From Flavobacterium psychrophilum (GTDB taxonomy: Bacteria; Bacteroidota; Bacteroidia; Flavobacteriales; Flavobacteriaceae): a DNA stretch of 64,000 nucleotides. This document shows, piece after piece, positions 41,790-49,947 of the stretch. How positions within the stretch are numbered: position 1 is the stretch's first letter; each line of letters starts with the position of its first letter. Below the pieces are notes generated by a model. The model worked only from the letters and a program-made list of their open reading frames with translations. It did not search any database and was not told the origin of the DNA. A program made the position numbers and the translations under genes. Location: positions 1 to 64,000 of the forward strand of contig CAMCVA010000006.1 of assembly GCA_945879625.1 (NCBI GenBank), written 5' to 3'.

Positions 41790-43766
41790 ATGATTTCAAA
41801 ATCGTCCATAGATACCGTATTCGAAACCGCTCGTGTAGAAGAGGTGATTGGCGATTTTGTTCAACTTAAACGCGCGGGAAGCAACTTCAAGGGTTTAAGT
41901 CCGTTCTCGGACGAGCGTTCGCCTTCGTTTATGGTCTCGCCGGTGAAGCAAATTTGGAAAGATTTTAGTTCGGGCAAAGGCGGAAATGTGGTGGCGTTCT
42001 TAATGGAACACGAACATTTCACCTATCCCGAAGCCATTCGGTATTTGGCCAAAAAATACAACATCGAACTCGAAGAAACCGAACAAACCGAAGCCGAAAA
42101 AGCTTCCACTGATGTGCGCGAAAGTTTATTTTTGGTGTCGGAATTTGCCAAAACGTATTTTCACGACACCCTATTAAATTCAGAAGAAGGCAAAGCCATT
42201 GGGCTCACCTACTTTAAAGAACGCGGATTTTCTGCTGATACCATTAAAAAATTTGCCTTGGGTTATTCGCCCGAAACCTGGGATGCTTTTTCAAAAGAAG
42301 CATTAGGCAAAGGCTATCAATTGGAATACCTCGAAAATGTGGGCTTTACCATCGTAAAAGACGAGAAACTCATCGACCGATTCCGAGGCCGTGTGATGTT
42401 TCCGATACAAAGCATGTCGGGCAGAACATTGGGTTTTGGTGGGCGAATATTAACTAACGACAAAAAAGCAGCCAAATACCTCAATTCACCCGAAAGCGAA
42501 ATTTACCACAAAAGCAAAGTCTTGTACGGTATTTTTCATGCCAAACAATCCATTGCCAAACAAAACAACTGTTTCTTGGTCGAAGGCTATACCGATGTCA
42601 TTCAGCTGCATCAAGCGGGCATCGAAAACGTAGTGTCTTCGTCGGGAACCGCCTTGACGCCCGATCAGATTCGACTCATCAATCGCCTCACCAAAAACAT
42701 CACGGTGCTTTATGACGGCGATGCGGCCGGATTGCGCGCTTCGATTCGCGGAATTGATTTGATCCTAGAAGAAGGCATGAACGTGCGCGTTTGCACCTTT
42801 CCCGAGGGTGAAGATCCCGACAGTTTTGCCAAGAAAACGCCGCTCGACGAATTGCTGCGGTACTTGGATGAGAATGCCCAAGATTTTATTCAGTTCAAAG
42901 CATCCTTACTCATGAACGATGCCAAGAACGATCCGATCAAAAAAGCCGAGCTCATCCGCGACATGGTGGGCAGTATTTCTAAAATTCCCGATCGCATCAA
43001 ACGCGAAATCTATATCCAAGAATGTTCGCGCATTATGGATATTTCTGAGCAAGTGTTGCTCAATACCTTGGCCCAATTGGTTCAAAAAGATCTTACCGAT
43101 AAGGGTAAGCAAATGAAACAAGAACAAAAAAGTTTTGAAGTGCTGCGTAATGATTTGCCGCTGCAAACCGAAAAGGTTGATGTGCTGTATGAGTTGGAAC
43201 GCAAAATCATCGAAATTTTATTGCTCTACGGCAATTGCGAAGAAGAATTTGAAGATCTTTTGTTTCAAGCCAATGACGAAGGAGTAGTCGAAACCGTTTC
43301 GGTTCTCAAAAAATACAAAGTATATCAACGTATTTATTTGAGCCTACAAGAAGATGAGGTAGAATTGGCGCATCCATTATTCCAAAAGATTTTCAGCGAC
43401 CTGATGGACTATTTTAACCAGCAGGAAGTATTTCAGTTGGAACAATACATCCAGCACTTAGAAGCCGATCAGATTCAAGAAATAACCAACATTCTCATGG
43501 CCGAAGAGCAACAATTGCTGCACAACTGGGAATCTAAACAAATTGAGGTGAAAGGCAAAGATCAAACCATCGCACAATATGTCTCGGAGACGATTTTAAG
43601 TATGCGTTGGTTTTTGGTTGATCGAATTGTAGAAGAATTAAAAGGCGAATTGTCCAAAGAACCCGAAACAGACAATGCAGAAACCCTGAGTCTGGCCATG
43701 GATTATACCAAACTAATCCAGCATTTTTCCCAAAAATTAGGTCGCGTAATGTCGCGCTACCACTAA
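41790..43766 (+). CDS. dnaG: DNA primase DnaG with degenerate zinc-binding domain
   Basis: A 658-residue primase that makes RNA primers at the replication fork. Domains: N-terminal zinc-binding-like domain (1-95), RNA polymerase core with catalytic TOPRIM (VEGYTDVIQLHQAG near 265 and YDGDAAG near 310), and a C-terminal helicase-interaction region (about 450-658). The zinc domain keeps its fold landmarks (GLSPFSDERSPSFMVSP, KQIWKDFSSGKGG), but all four ligands of the usual C-x2-H...C-x2-C set are changed to Ser37, Ser40, Asp58 and Ser61. Catalytic residues are intact, so the gene should work without bound zinc. Its stop overlaps the convergent regulator's stop (CTAA). Confidence 0.95.
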   Translation: MISKSSIDTVFETARVEEVIGDFVQLKRAGSNFKGLSPFSDERSPSFMVSPVKQIWKDFSSGKGGNVVAFLMEHEHFTYPEAIRYLAKKYNIELEETEQTEAEKASTDVRESLFLVSEFAKTYFHDTLLNSEEGKAIGLTYFKERGFSADTIKKFALGYSPETWDAFSKEALGKGYQLEYLENVGFTIVKDEKLIDRFRGRVMFPIQSMSGRTLGFGGRILTNDKKAAKYLNSPESEIYHKSKVLYGIFHAKQSIAKQNNCFLVEGYTDVIQLHQAGIENVVSSSGTALTPDQIRLINRLTKNITVLYDGDAAGLRASIRGIDLILEEGMNVRVCTFPEGEDPDSFAKKTPLDELLRYLDENAQDFIQFKASLLMNDAKNDPIKKAELIRDMVGSISKIPDRIKREIYIQECSRIMDISEQVLLNTLAQLVQKDLTDKGKQMKQEQKSFEVLRNDLPLQTEKVDVLYELERKIIEILLLYGNCEEEFEDLLFQANDEGVVETVSVLKKYKVYQRIYLSLQEDEVELAHPLFQKIFSDLMDYFNQQEVFQLEQYIQHLEADQIQEITNILMAEEQQLLHNWESKQIEVKGKDQTIAQYVSETILSMRWFLVDRIVEELKGELSKEPETDNAETLSLAMDYTKLIQHFSQKLGRVMSRYH

Positions 43767-44392
43767 ACGATTTCTAAAGTTTTCGCTTTGTTTACCAAGT
43801 CAACCAAGTTGGTGACATTCAATTTGCTCAATAAACGCAACTTGTAGGTACTCACGGTTTTCTCATTTAGGCCCAATATGGCTGAAATTTCGTTGTTCTT
43901 TTTTCCGTTGCTCAAATAGCGCAATACTTCGACTTCTCGGTTGGACAGTTTGCGGTACAAGCGCTCGTTTTTGTTTTGCTTGGCTATTAAGGCCAAGTTG
44001 CGTTTCAAAGTGTCGTTGAGTATAATTTGGCCTTGGTGTACTTTCATGATGGCCACGCCCAAGGTTTCAATTTTTGCGGTTTTGTGCACGTAGCCCGAAA
44101 CACCTGCTTTGATGGCGTTTGGCGCATAGACTTGCTCGGCATAACTGCTAAAAATAATCACTTTGGTTTTGGTGTAGTATTTAATGATGGCCTTTAATTC
44201 GTAGATGCTGGTAAGTCCATCCAGGTCTAAATCAAGCACAAGTACATCAATGTCTTTGGTGTATAATACGTCTTTCACCATCGAGAAATTCCCCACATTG
44301 GCTACTATACTGATGTGGGCATTGTCTTTAAAGTAGGACTTAATCCCAAAATGCACCACTGGATAATTATCTGCAAGACAAACATTGATCAT
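43763..44392 (-). CDS. NarL/FixJ-type response regulator
   Basis: A 209-residue two-domain regulator. Receiver domain 1-120 with acidic Asp8, phospho-acceptor Asp54 in VLVLDLDLDG, Ser in IFSSY and Lys104 in VHKTAK; LuxR-type helix-turn-helix 145-205 (LSNREVEVLRYLSNGKKNNEISAILGLNEKTVSTYKLRLLSKL). The receiver keeps its key residues, though the second acidic residue of the usual pair is replaced by Asn9 (ADN). No histidine kinase gene is nearby, so it is an orphan. Target genes are unknown. Confidence 0.9.
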   Translation of the reverse strand: MINVCLADNYPVVHFGIKSYFKDNAHISIVANVGNFSMVKDVLYTKDIDVLVLDLDLDGLTSIYELKAIIKYYTKTKVIIFSSYAEQVYAPNAIKAGVSGYVHKTAKIETLGVAIMKVHQGQIILNDTLKRNLALIAKQNKNERLYRKLSNREVEVLRYLSNGKKNNEISAILGLNEKTVSTYKLRLLSKLNVTNLVDLVNKAKTLEIV

Positions 44393-44485
44393 GATTTCAA
44401 TTGTTAAAAATGAACATCCATTTAAGTGGCTAAATTTAGTTAAAAAAAGTTTAAAATATAAAATAAACTTATTAAAATCAGTTGC

Positions 44486-45283
44486 TTAGCGAGCAATCTT
44501 GCACACCGGAATTGGATTCATTTTGTGTTGATTGGCCTGATGTAAACGCTGGTAGATGGCCATTACCGCCTGCTGTCTCGGGGTGAAATTTGCCGCTGAC
44601 AATTGCATTTCTGTTGCAGTCATGGCCCATTCCAATTCGTCATAGGAAGCGCCCAATTGGTCTTCGTCGCTGCGGTCATCACCAAACAAACCGTCCGTAG
44701 GCGCAGCGGTCAAAATAGCTAGCGGCACACCCAAATGCGCTCCCAAGGCAAATACTTCCGATTTCATCAAATCGGCAATCGGACTCAAGTCAACGCCGCC
44801 ATCGCCATATTTGGTGTAAAATCCCACCCCAAAATCTTCAATTTTATTTCCTGTTCCGGCTACCAATCGGCTGTGAATTCCGGCAAAGTAATACAGCGTA
44901 GTCATGCGCAAACGCGCTCTAGTATTGGCCAAGGCAAGTTGCAATTTATCAGAAGTTGAACTGCTGGGCAGCTGGGCAGTAAAGGTGTCAAACAGGGGTG
45001 TCAGATCGGCTTCGTGGTGTTGTACATTCGGAAATCGGTTTTGCAAGTGCTTAATGTGTTCGTAGGCTCGACTCACATGGCTTTGTGACTGATGAATGGG
45101 CATGGTTACACACAGCACATCCAGTCCGGTTTGGGCACACAAGGTAGAGGTAACCGCCGAATCAACTCCGCCCGAAACGCCCACTACAAAGCCCGAGCTT
45201 TTAGCCTCTAGCGCATAATTTTTTAACCACGAGACAATTTGATTGCTGGCCTTTTCAGCCGAGAAAGAATTATTTGGAACCAT
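44486..45283 (-). CDS. nadE: NAD synthetase, ammonia-dependent
   Basis: A 265-residue ATP pyrophosphatase-type enzyme that amidates nicotinate adenine dinucleotide to NAD. PP-loop SGGVDSAV (36-43), the deamido-NAD site NTRARLRMTTLYY and GTGNKIEDFGVGFYTKYGDGGVDLSPIADL, C-terminal PTDGLFGDDRSDEDQLG. There is no glutaminase domain, so it depends on free ammonia. Divergent from gldB; a minus-strand TATTTTTG at 45318-45325 is a likely promoter. Confidence 0.95.
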   Translation of the reverse strand: MVPNNSFSAEKASNQIVSWLKNYALEAKSSGFVVGVSGGVDSAVTSTLCAQTGLDVLCVTMPIHQSQSHVSRAYEHIKHLQNRFPNVQHHEADLTPLFDTFTAQLPSSSTSDKLQLALANTRARLRMTTLYYFAGIHSRLVAGTGNKIEDFGVGFYTKYGDGGVDLSPIADLMKSEVFALGAHLGVPLAILTAAPTDGLFGDDRSDEDQLGASYDELEWAMTATEMQLSAANFTPRQQAVMAIYQRLHQANQHKMNPIPVCKIAR

Positions 45284-45287
45284 GCGA

Positions 45288-45317
45288 TTGGATTTAGAAA
45301 TACGGTGAGTATCTTTG
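45288..45317 (+). promoter_or_regulatory. Promoter toward gldB (TTG, 19-base spacer, TATCTTTG)
   Basis: TTG at 45288-45290 and TATCTTTG at 45310-45317 with ideal spacing. Transcription would begin about 195 bases before the gldB ATG and read through a nine-T run (45351-45359) and REP-like copy C. Confidence 0.7.
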
Positions 45318-45325
45318 CAAAAATA
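45318..45325 (-). promoter_or_regulatory. Promoter -7 element TATTTTTG of nadE
   Basis: Exact TAnnTTTG on the minus strand, 34 bases before the nadE ATG and back to back with the rightward gldB promoter. No -33 TTG found. Confidence 0.5.
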
Positions 45326-45369
45326 ATAATAATTTGCTGCGCCGGTTGGCTTTTTTTTTACCCTTGGAT

Positions 45370-45468
45370 GAAGCTGTTTCCTGCTGTTCGCTTTATTCCC
45401 CGAAAAAAAAATAATCGGGAATTTCCCTCCTTTTTTTGCGCGGCGATACCGCTGCCATCAGGGCTAGG
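45370..45468 (+). repeat. REP-like palindromic repeat, copy C
   Basis: Left arm GAAGCTGTTTCCTGCTGTTC and right arm GATACCGCTGCCATCAGGGC match copies A and B. The core differs: a hairpin TTCCCCGA/TCGGGAA with an A-rich loop plus about 25 extra bases. It lies in the presumed gldB leader. Confidence 0.75.
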
Positions 45469-45519
45469 CATACGAAAAACAAGCAAATGTAGTTTTACTA
45501 TAAAACACCATACACATTC

Positions 45520-46488
45520 ATGAATAAAGTAATTGTAAGATCTGGAATTTATTTAGCGGTACTACTGCTACTGCTCGCTTGTGATAAACGCTCCAAAGTA
45601 GAGCAAGAAATTAGCGAAAAACCACTTAATATTAAAGTTGAGCGCTTTGACAAAGCCTTTTTTGAAACCGCGCCCCAAGATTTGCCGGCACTCCAAGCAA
45701 AATATCCCTATTTCTTTCCTGCTGGCAATGACGATGCGATTTGGCAAGATAAAATGCAAAACCCCATGTGGAGAGAATTGTATGAAGAAGTGCAAAAAAA
45801 GTTTGGCAATTTTCAAAAAGAACAAACCGAAATCACCGAGTTGGTTAAGCATTTGCAGCATTACTTTCCAGGCACCAAAACACCCAAAGTTATTACCGTA
45901 ATCTCCGAAATGGATTACCACAACAAAGTAATTTATGCCGATACTCTGGTATTAATTTCCTTAGAAATGTATTTGGGTAAGGCGCATCGCTTTTATGAAT
46001 TCCCCGAGTATATCAAGCAAAATTTTGAGCCCAACCAGCTCTTGCCTGATTTGGTTTCTGCTTTTGCCTTTCGCAAAATTCCGCCACCAAAAGAGGCTTC
46101 GTTTCTATCACAAATGATTTATGCAGGAAAAGAATTATATCTCAAGGATTTGCTGCTTCCAGATTATGCAGATGCCGATAAAATTGGCTATTTGCCCGAG
46201 CAAATTGTCTGGTGTAATGAAAACGAAAGTTACATTTGGCGTTACTTTGTTGAGAAAAAAATGCTGTACAGCACCGATCAAAAATTGGGCACTCGCTTTT
46301 TGAATCCGGCGCCTTTTTCTAAGTTTTATTTAGAAATTGACAACGAATCACCCGGACGAGTTGGCGCCTGGGTAGGCTGGCAAATTGTGCGGGCCTATAT
46401 GGAAAACAACAAAGTGAGCATCCAAGAACTGTTGGCTGCCGACGCAAAAACAATCTTTGAACAATCACACTACAAACCCAAGAAATAA
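45520..46488 (+). CDS. gldB: Gliding motility lipoprotein GldB
   Basis: A 322-residue lipoprotein needed for flavobacterial gliding. Signal with lipobox LLLLAC (Cys21). The mature protein has a helical metalloprotease-like (DUF2268-type) fold: ISEMDYHNKVIYADTLVLISLEMYLG, and GRVGAWVGWQIVRAYMENN at the end. It lacks a clear HExxH, so it is probably not a protease. The gene overlaps gldC by one base (TAATG), as in F. johnsoniae, where the two genes are neighbours. The leader contains REP-like copy C. Confidence 0.93.
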   Translation: MNKVIVRSGIYLAVLLLLLACDKRSKVEQEISEKPLNIKVERFDKAFFETAPQDLPALQAKYPYFFPAGNDDAIWQDKMQNPMWRELYEEVQKKFGNFQKEQTEITELVKHLQHYFPGTKTPKVITVISEMDYHNKVIYADTLVLISLEMYLGKAHRFYEFPEYIKQNFEPNQLLPDLVSAFAFRKIPPPKEASFLSQMIYAGKELYLKDLLLPDYADADKIGYLPEQIVWCNENESYIWRYFVEKKMLYSTDQKLGTRFLNPAPFSKFYLEIDNESPGRVGAWVGWQIVRAYMENNKVSIQELLAADAKTIFEQSHYKPKK

Positions 46489-46823
46489 TGGCAAATACAC
46501 CCAATTCCGAAATTAAATTTATAGTACAGCTAGACGAAAATCGCGTGCCCGAAAAACTGCATTGGACAGCCCAAGACGGCGGTGTCGAGCTCGAAGAATC
46601 CAAAGCCATCATGCTGTCCATTTGGGACAATAAAAACAAAGAGACCTTGCGCATTGATTTATGGACCAAAGACATGCAGGTTGACGAAATGAAGGTGTTT
46701 TTTCACCAAACCTTGGTGGCCATGTCCGAAACCTATCACCGTGCCACAGCCGATGAAAAAATGGCTGCAACCATGAAAGATTTTTGCGATTATTTTGCCG
46801 AAAAATTAGAATTAAAGGCCTAG
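46488..46823 (+). CDS. gldC: Gliding motility protein GldC
   Basis: A 111-residue soluble cytoplasmic protein with no signal peptide. Conserved blocks: SEIKFIVQLDENRVPEKLHWTAQDGG, IMLSIWDNKNKETLRIDLWTKDM, MKVFFHQTLVAMSETYHRAT. In F. johnsoniae it enhances gliding but is not essential; the mechanism is unknown. Its ATG overlaps the gldB stop, so translation is coupled. Confidence 0.93.
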   Translation: MANTPNSEIKFIVQLDENRVPEKLHWTAQDGGVELEESKAIMLSIWDNKNKETLRIDLWTKDMQVDEMKVFFHQTLVAMSETYHRATADEKMAATMKDFCDYFAEKLELKA

Positions 46824-46854
46824 TGTTCCCATATGCTCAATCGATAGGCTGGAG

Positions 46855-47472
46855 CTAATACGGTTTTTCTTGAAACAACTCCTGGTTAATCTCTTCGATA
46901 TAGCTCAGGAGTTTTTCTTTTCCAGTTCCTTCGGTAGATGAAGTGACAAAGTGCTGCGGCATTTCGGCCCAATTGTTGGCCAGTAGTTGTTTTCTGTAGG
47001 CCGCAACATGCATATCTACTTTTACTCGGCTAATTTTGTCGGCTTTGGTAAATATGATGCAAAAGGGAATTTCACTTTCGCCCATAAATTCCATAAATTC
47101 CAAATCAATTTTTTGCGCTTCCAATCGAATATCAATAAGCACAAAGGCGCAAACGAGCTGCGTGCGTTGTTCAAAGTAATCGGTGATAAATTGCTGAAAA
47201 ACAGCCTTTGTTTTTTTAGACACTTTGGCGTAGCCGTAGCCCGGCAAATCGACCAAAAACCAATTGTTGTTTATTTTAAAGTGATTGATTAATTGCGTTT
47301 TACCTGGTCTTCCTGAGGTTTTTGCCAGGTTTTTATGGTTGGTGAGCATATTAATCAGGGATGATTTTCCCACGTTGGAACGACCAATAAACGCGTATTC
47401 GGGCAGCGGATCTTTCGGACATTTGTCAACTTCAGAATTGCTGATGATGAATTCGGCGGTGTTTATTTTCAT
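46855..47472 (-). CDS. engB: Ribosome biogenesis GTPase EngB (YihA/YsxC)
   Basis: A 205-residue small GTPase that acts in 50S subunit assembly. G1 GRSNVGKSSLI (31-41), G2 RPGKTQ, G3 DLPGYGYAK, G4 TKADK, G5 SS near 175. Length fits the family (about 200). It lies 13 bases behind an alpha/beta-hydrolase gene on the same strand and is convergent with gldC. Confidence 0.96.
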   Translation of the reverse strand: MKINTAEFIISNSEVDKCPKDPLPEYAFIGRSNVGKSSLINMLTNHKNLAKTSGRPGKTQLINHFKINNNWFLVDLPGYGYAKVSKKTKAVFQQFITDYFEQRTQLVCAFVLIDIRLEAQKIDLEFMEFMGESEIPFCIIFTKADKISRVKVDMHVAAYRKQLLANNWAEMPQHFVTSSTEGTGKEKLLSYIEEINQELFQEKPY

Positions 47473-47485
47473 GAGAAAAAAGGGG

Positions 47486-48250
47486 CTAAAGATTTACCTT
47501 TTTCAACCACTCAAGCATCAGTTGATTAAAGGTCGCTGGTTGTTCCATCATGGCTGCATGGCCGCATTGATCAATCCAGTATAAGGTAGAATTTGGCATT
47601 AATTTGTTGAATTCTTCGGCCACATGAGGCGGTGTAACACTGTCGTTTTTGCCCCAAATTATACAGGTGGGCACGTGCATTTTGGGTAAATCTTTGGCCA
47701 TGTTGTGGCGAATGGCGCTTTTGGCAATGGTCAATGTTTTAATCAATTTGATGCGATCATTAGCCATGGCATATACTTCATCCACAATTTCTTTGGTTGC
47801 AATTTTAGGGTCATAAAAGACGGCTTCGGCCTTTTTTTGAATATATTCATAATCCCCTCTTCTCGGGTAGCTATCGCCCATGGCGCTTTCGTATAAGCCA
47901 GAACTTCCTGTAATGATAAGGCCCAGCATCTTTTCGGGATACATTTTGGTATGATACAGGGCAATGTGTCCGCCCAATGAATTTCCCAATAAAATTACCC
48001 GGTCATATCCCTTAAAGGTGATAAACTCTTTTACGTATCGGGCAAACGCTTTTACGTTTGTGCGCAAAATGCTTTGCGTATAAATGGGTAGCTCCGGTAT
48101 AACCACTTTGTATCCGTGAACAGGAAAGAAATCAGCCACGCCATCAAAGTTGCTTAAACCGCCCATAAGTCCATGAAGGATAATGATGGGAGTGCCTTCG
48201 CCAGCTTCGAAATAGGTGTATTTACCTTCTTTTTTTATTGCATGTTCCAT
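47486..48250 (-). CDS. Alpha/beta-hydrolase, unknown substrate
   Basis: A 254-residue single-domain hydrolase. Oxyanion HGLMGGLSNF near 28, nucleophile Ser in LLGNSLGGHIAL (about 92), Asp in IIWGKNDSVTPP and His in WIDQCGHAAMMEQP form the triad. No signal peptide, so it is cytoplasmic. The lid region (130-185) is charged and helical. It resembles the MhpC/epoxide-hydrolase group, but no specific activity can be given. engB follows after 13 bases. Confidence 0.88.
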   Translation of the reverse strand: MEHAIKKEGKYTYFEAGEGTPIIILHGLMGGLSNFDGVADFFPVHGYKVVIPELPIYTQSILRTNVKAFARYVKEFITFKGYDRVILLGNSLGGHIALYHTKMYPEKMLGLIITGSSGLYESAMGDSYPRRGDYEYIQKKAEAVFYDPKIATKEIVDEVYAMANDRIKLIKTLTIAKSAIRHNMAKDLPKMHVPTCIIWGKNDSVTPPHVAEEFNKLMPNSTLYWIDQCGHAAMMEQPATFNQLMLEWLKKVNL

Positions 48251-48278
48251 AAATGAATAGCTAGGTTACTAACTGCCG

Positions 48279-48286
48279 CAAATATA
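48279..48286 (-). promoter_or_regulatory. Promoter -7 element TATATTTG of the hydrolase-engB pair
   Basis: Exact TAnnTTTG on the minus strand, 28 bases before the ATG at 48250. The rest of 48290-48465 shows no gene. Confidence 0.6.
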
Positions 48287-48466
48287 GAATTTTTTATATA
48301 TAAAGTAACTAGTTGCGCGGCTGTTATCGTGTGTGTTGATTAACATCTATTCGGCTATCTAAATTTTTTATACTCACTTCCAATTCAACTTCAACCGCTC
48401 CTTTCTTAACAATTTGACTTCGAACAAATTCGTGTTTTTAGAACGCATTTTAAATGGATTTTCTTC

Positions 48467-48517
48467 AAAGTGGTAAAACTTATTAACAAAGTGGTAGAAA
48501 GTGGTAAAATGTGGAAA
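48467..48517 (+). promoter_or_regulatory. MraZ operator: four AAAGTGGTAA-like boxes
   Basis: Boxes at 48467 (AAAGTGGTAA), 48488 (AAAGTGGTAG), 48498 (AAAGTGGTAA) and 48508 (AATGTGGAAA). The last three are head to tail at exactly 10 bases; the first is 21 bases (two turns) further up. They end ten bases before the -7 element. MraZ of other bacteria binds tandem GTGG-containing repeats at its own promoter, so this is very likely its autoregulatory site. Confidence 0.85.
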
Positions 48518-48526
48518 ATTATTTTA

Positions 48527-48534
48527 TATTTTTG
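48527..48534 (+). promoter_or_regulatory. Promoter -7 element TATTTTTG of mraZ / dcw cluster
   Basis: Exact TAnnTTTG, 28 bases before the TTG start of mraZ. The MraZ boxes cover the -33 region. Confidence 0.65.
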
Positions 48535-48562
48535 CTCTGTATCTAATTTAATTAATGATTTT

Positions 48563-49036
48563 TTGGAAGCAATAATCGGAACATACGAGTGTAAGGTAGA
48601 CGCAAAGGGCAGGCTGTTAATGCCAGCTCCTTTGAAGAAGCAACTTACCACCGGACTTCAGGCAGGATTTGTCGTGAAGCGCTCGGTGTTTCAGCCGTGT
48701 TTGGAGTTGTATCCAATGGCCGAATGGAATGCGATGATGCAAAAAATCAATTCGTTAAACCGCTTTGTAAAAAAGAACAACGACTTCATTCGTCGATTTA
48801 CTGCAGGAGTTCGTGTAGTAGAGGTGGATGCGTTGGGTCGGGTTTTAATCCCAAAAGACTTGGTTTCATTTGCAGGAATCTCCAAAGAAATTGTCTTGTC
48901 GTCAGCCATAAATATTGTGGAGATTTGGGATAAAGCAGCCTACGAAAAAGCAATTGATGATTCGGTACTAGACTTTGCTGATTTGGCCGAAGAGGTTATG
49001 GGAACTGTAAACGACGCGCCAAATGGACTATCATAA
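48563..49036 (+). CDS. mraZ: Transcriptional regulator MraZ
   Basis: A 157-residue double-AbrB-like (SpoVT/AbrB fold) DNA-binding protein that represses the dcw operon. Two swapped-hairpin domains each have the motif: KVDAKGRLLMPAPLKKQL (about 10-27) and EVDALGRVLIPKDLVSFAGI (about 90-109). I place the start at the TTG at 48563, giving MEAIIGTYECKVDAKGR; the only upstream in-frame starts run into the operator, and the nearby ATG at 48555 is out of frame. rsmH starts 14 bases before its stop. Confidence 0.94.
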   Translation: MEAIIGTYECKVDAKGRLLMPAPLKKQLTTGLQAGFVVKRSVFQPCLELYPMAEWNAMMQKINSLNRFVKKNNDFIRRFTAGVRVVEVDALGRVLIPKDLVSFAGISKEIVLSSAINIVEIWDKAAYEKAIDDSVLDFADLAEEVMGTVNDAPNGLS

Positions 49037-49919
49037 TCCCGTTTTGTTGCATCCCACCGTGGATGGCTTGGCAATAAAAGCAGATGGCATTTATGTCGAT
49101 GTGACGTTTGGCGGCGGTGGACATTCCAAAGCAATGCTTGAGCAGTTGGGTCCCGAAGGAAAGCTGTTTGCTTTTGATCAAGACGAAGATGCCTTGGCCA
49201 ATGCCTTGCCCGACGAACGGTTTACCTTGATCCATGAAAATTTCCGATACATCAAGCGTTTTTTGCGCTTTCACAACATTAAAAGTGTCGACGGTATTTT
49301 GGCCGATTTGGGTGTTTCTTCCCATCAATTTGATGTGGCCGAACGCGGATTCTCTACTCGATTTGATGCCGAATTAGACATGCGCATGAGCAAAAGAACT
49401 GAGCTCAGTGCCTACAAAATAGTAAATGAATACGATGCCGAAAATTTAACGCGCGTGTTCTATGACTACGGCGAATTAAAAAATGCGCCGGCATTAGCCA
49501 GAACTATTATTGAGGCTCGCGAATATGAATTAATCAAAAATACAGCTCAACTCAAAGAGGTTTTGTCGCGGTTTTTACCGGCGCACAAAAGCCATAAAAT
49601 ATTAGCCCAAATCTACCAAGCCATTCGCATTGAGGTGAATCAAGAGATGGAAGTATTGAAAGAATTTTTAATCCAATCCCTCGAAATTTTAAAGCCAGGC
49701 GGCCGATTGAGCGTGATTTCCTATCATTCGCTCGAAGATCGATTGGTGAAGCGTTACATGAAAAATGGCCTATTTGAAGGCGAACCCGAACGCGATTTCT
49801 TCGGAAATTTTACGGTGCCTTTCAAAACTATAGAAAAACTTATTATTCCCAATCAGCAAGAAATAAAAATCAACAATCGCGCCCGAAGTGCCAAACTTCG
49901 CATAGCCGAAAAAATATAA
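49023..49919 (+). CDS. rsmH: 16S rRNA m4C1402 methyltransferase RsmH (MraW)
   Basis: A 298-residue SAM-dependent enzyme that adds the N4-methyl group of m4Cm1402 in 16S rRNA. N-terminal MDYHNPVLLHPTVDGL, SAM motif DVTFGGGGHSKAML (about 26-39), ADLGVSSHQFDVAERGFSTR, and C-terminal SYHSLEDRLVKRYMK and NNRARSAKLRIAEK. Length is typical (about 300). It overlaps mraZ by 14 bases; ftsL follows after 28. Confidence 0.97.
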   Translation: MDYHNPVLLHPTVDGLAIKADGIYVDVTFGGGGHSKAMLEQLGPEGKLFAFDQDEDALANALPDERFTLIHENFRYIKRFLRFHNIKSVDGILADLGVSSHQFDVAERGFSTRFDAELDMRMSKRTELSAYKIVNEYDAENLTRVFYDYGELKNAPALARTIIEAREYELIKNTAQLKEVLSRFLPAHKSHKILAQIYQAIRIEVNQEMEVLKEFLIQSLEILKPGGRLSVISYHSLEDRLVKRYMKNGLFEGEPERDFFGNFTVPFKTIEKLIIPNQQEIKINNRARSAKLRIAEKI

Positions 49920-49947
49920 TTCAAGGATTAAGGTAAACCGCATTTTT

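Noticed and set aside
45318..45360. Small RNA from the gldB promoter to the nine-T run
   Set aside because: The hairpin before the T-run has only a three-base GCC/GGC stem, too weak to call a terminator; kept only as part of the leader observation.
48467..48517. CRISPR-like short repeat array
   Set aside because: Units are 10 bases, contiguous and without spacers; they fit operator boxes. No CRISPR array or cas gene was seen in the window.
48470..48562. Longer N-terminus for mraZ starting at 48470
   Set aside because: It would translate through the MraZ operator boxes and the -7 element, and adds residues absent from the family.
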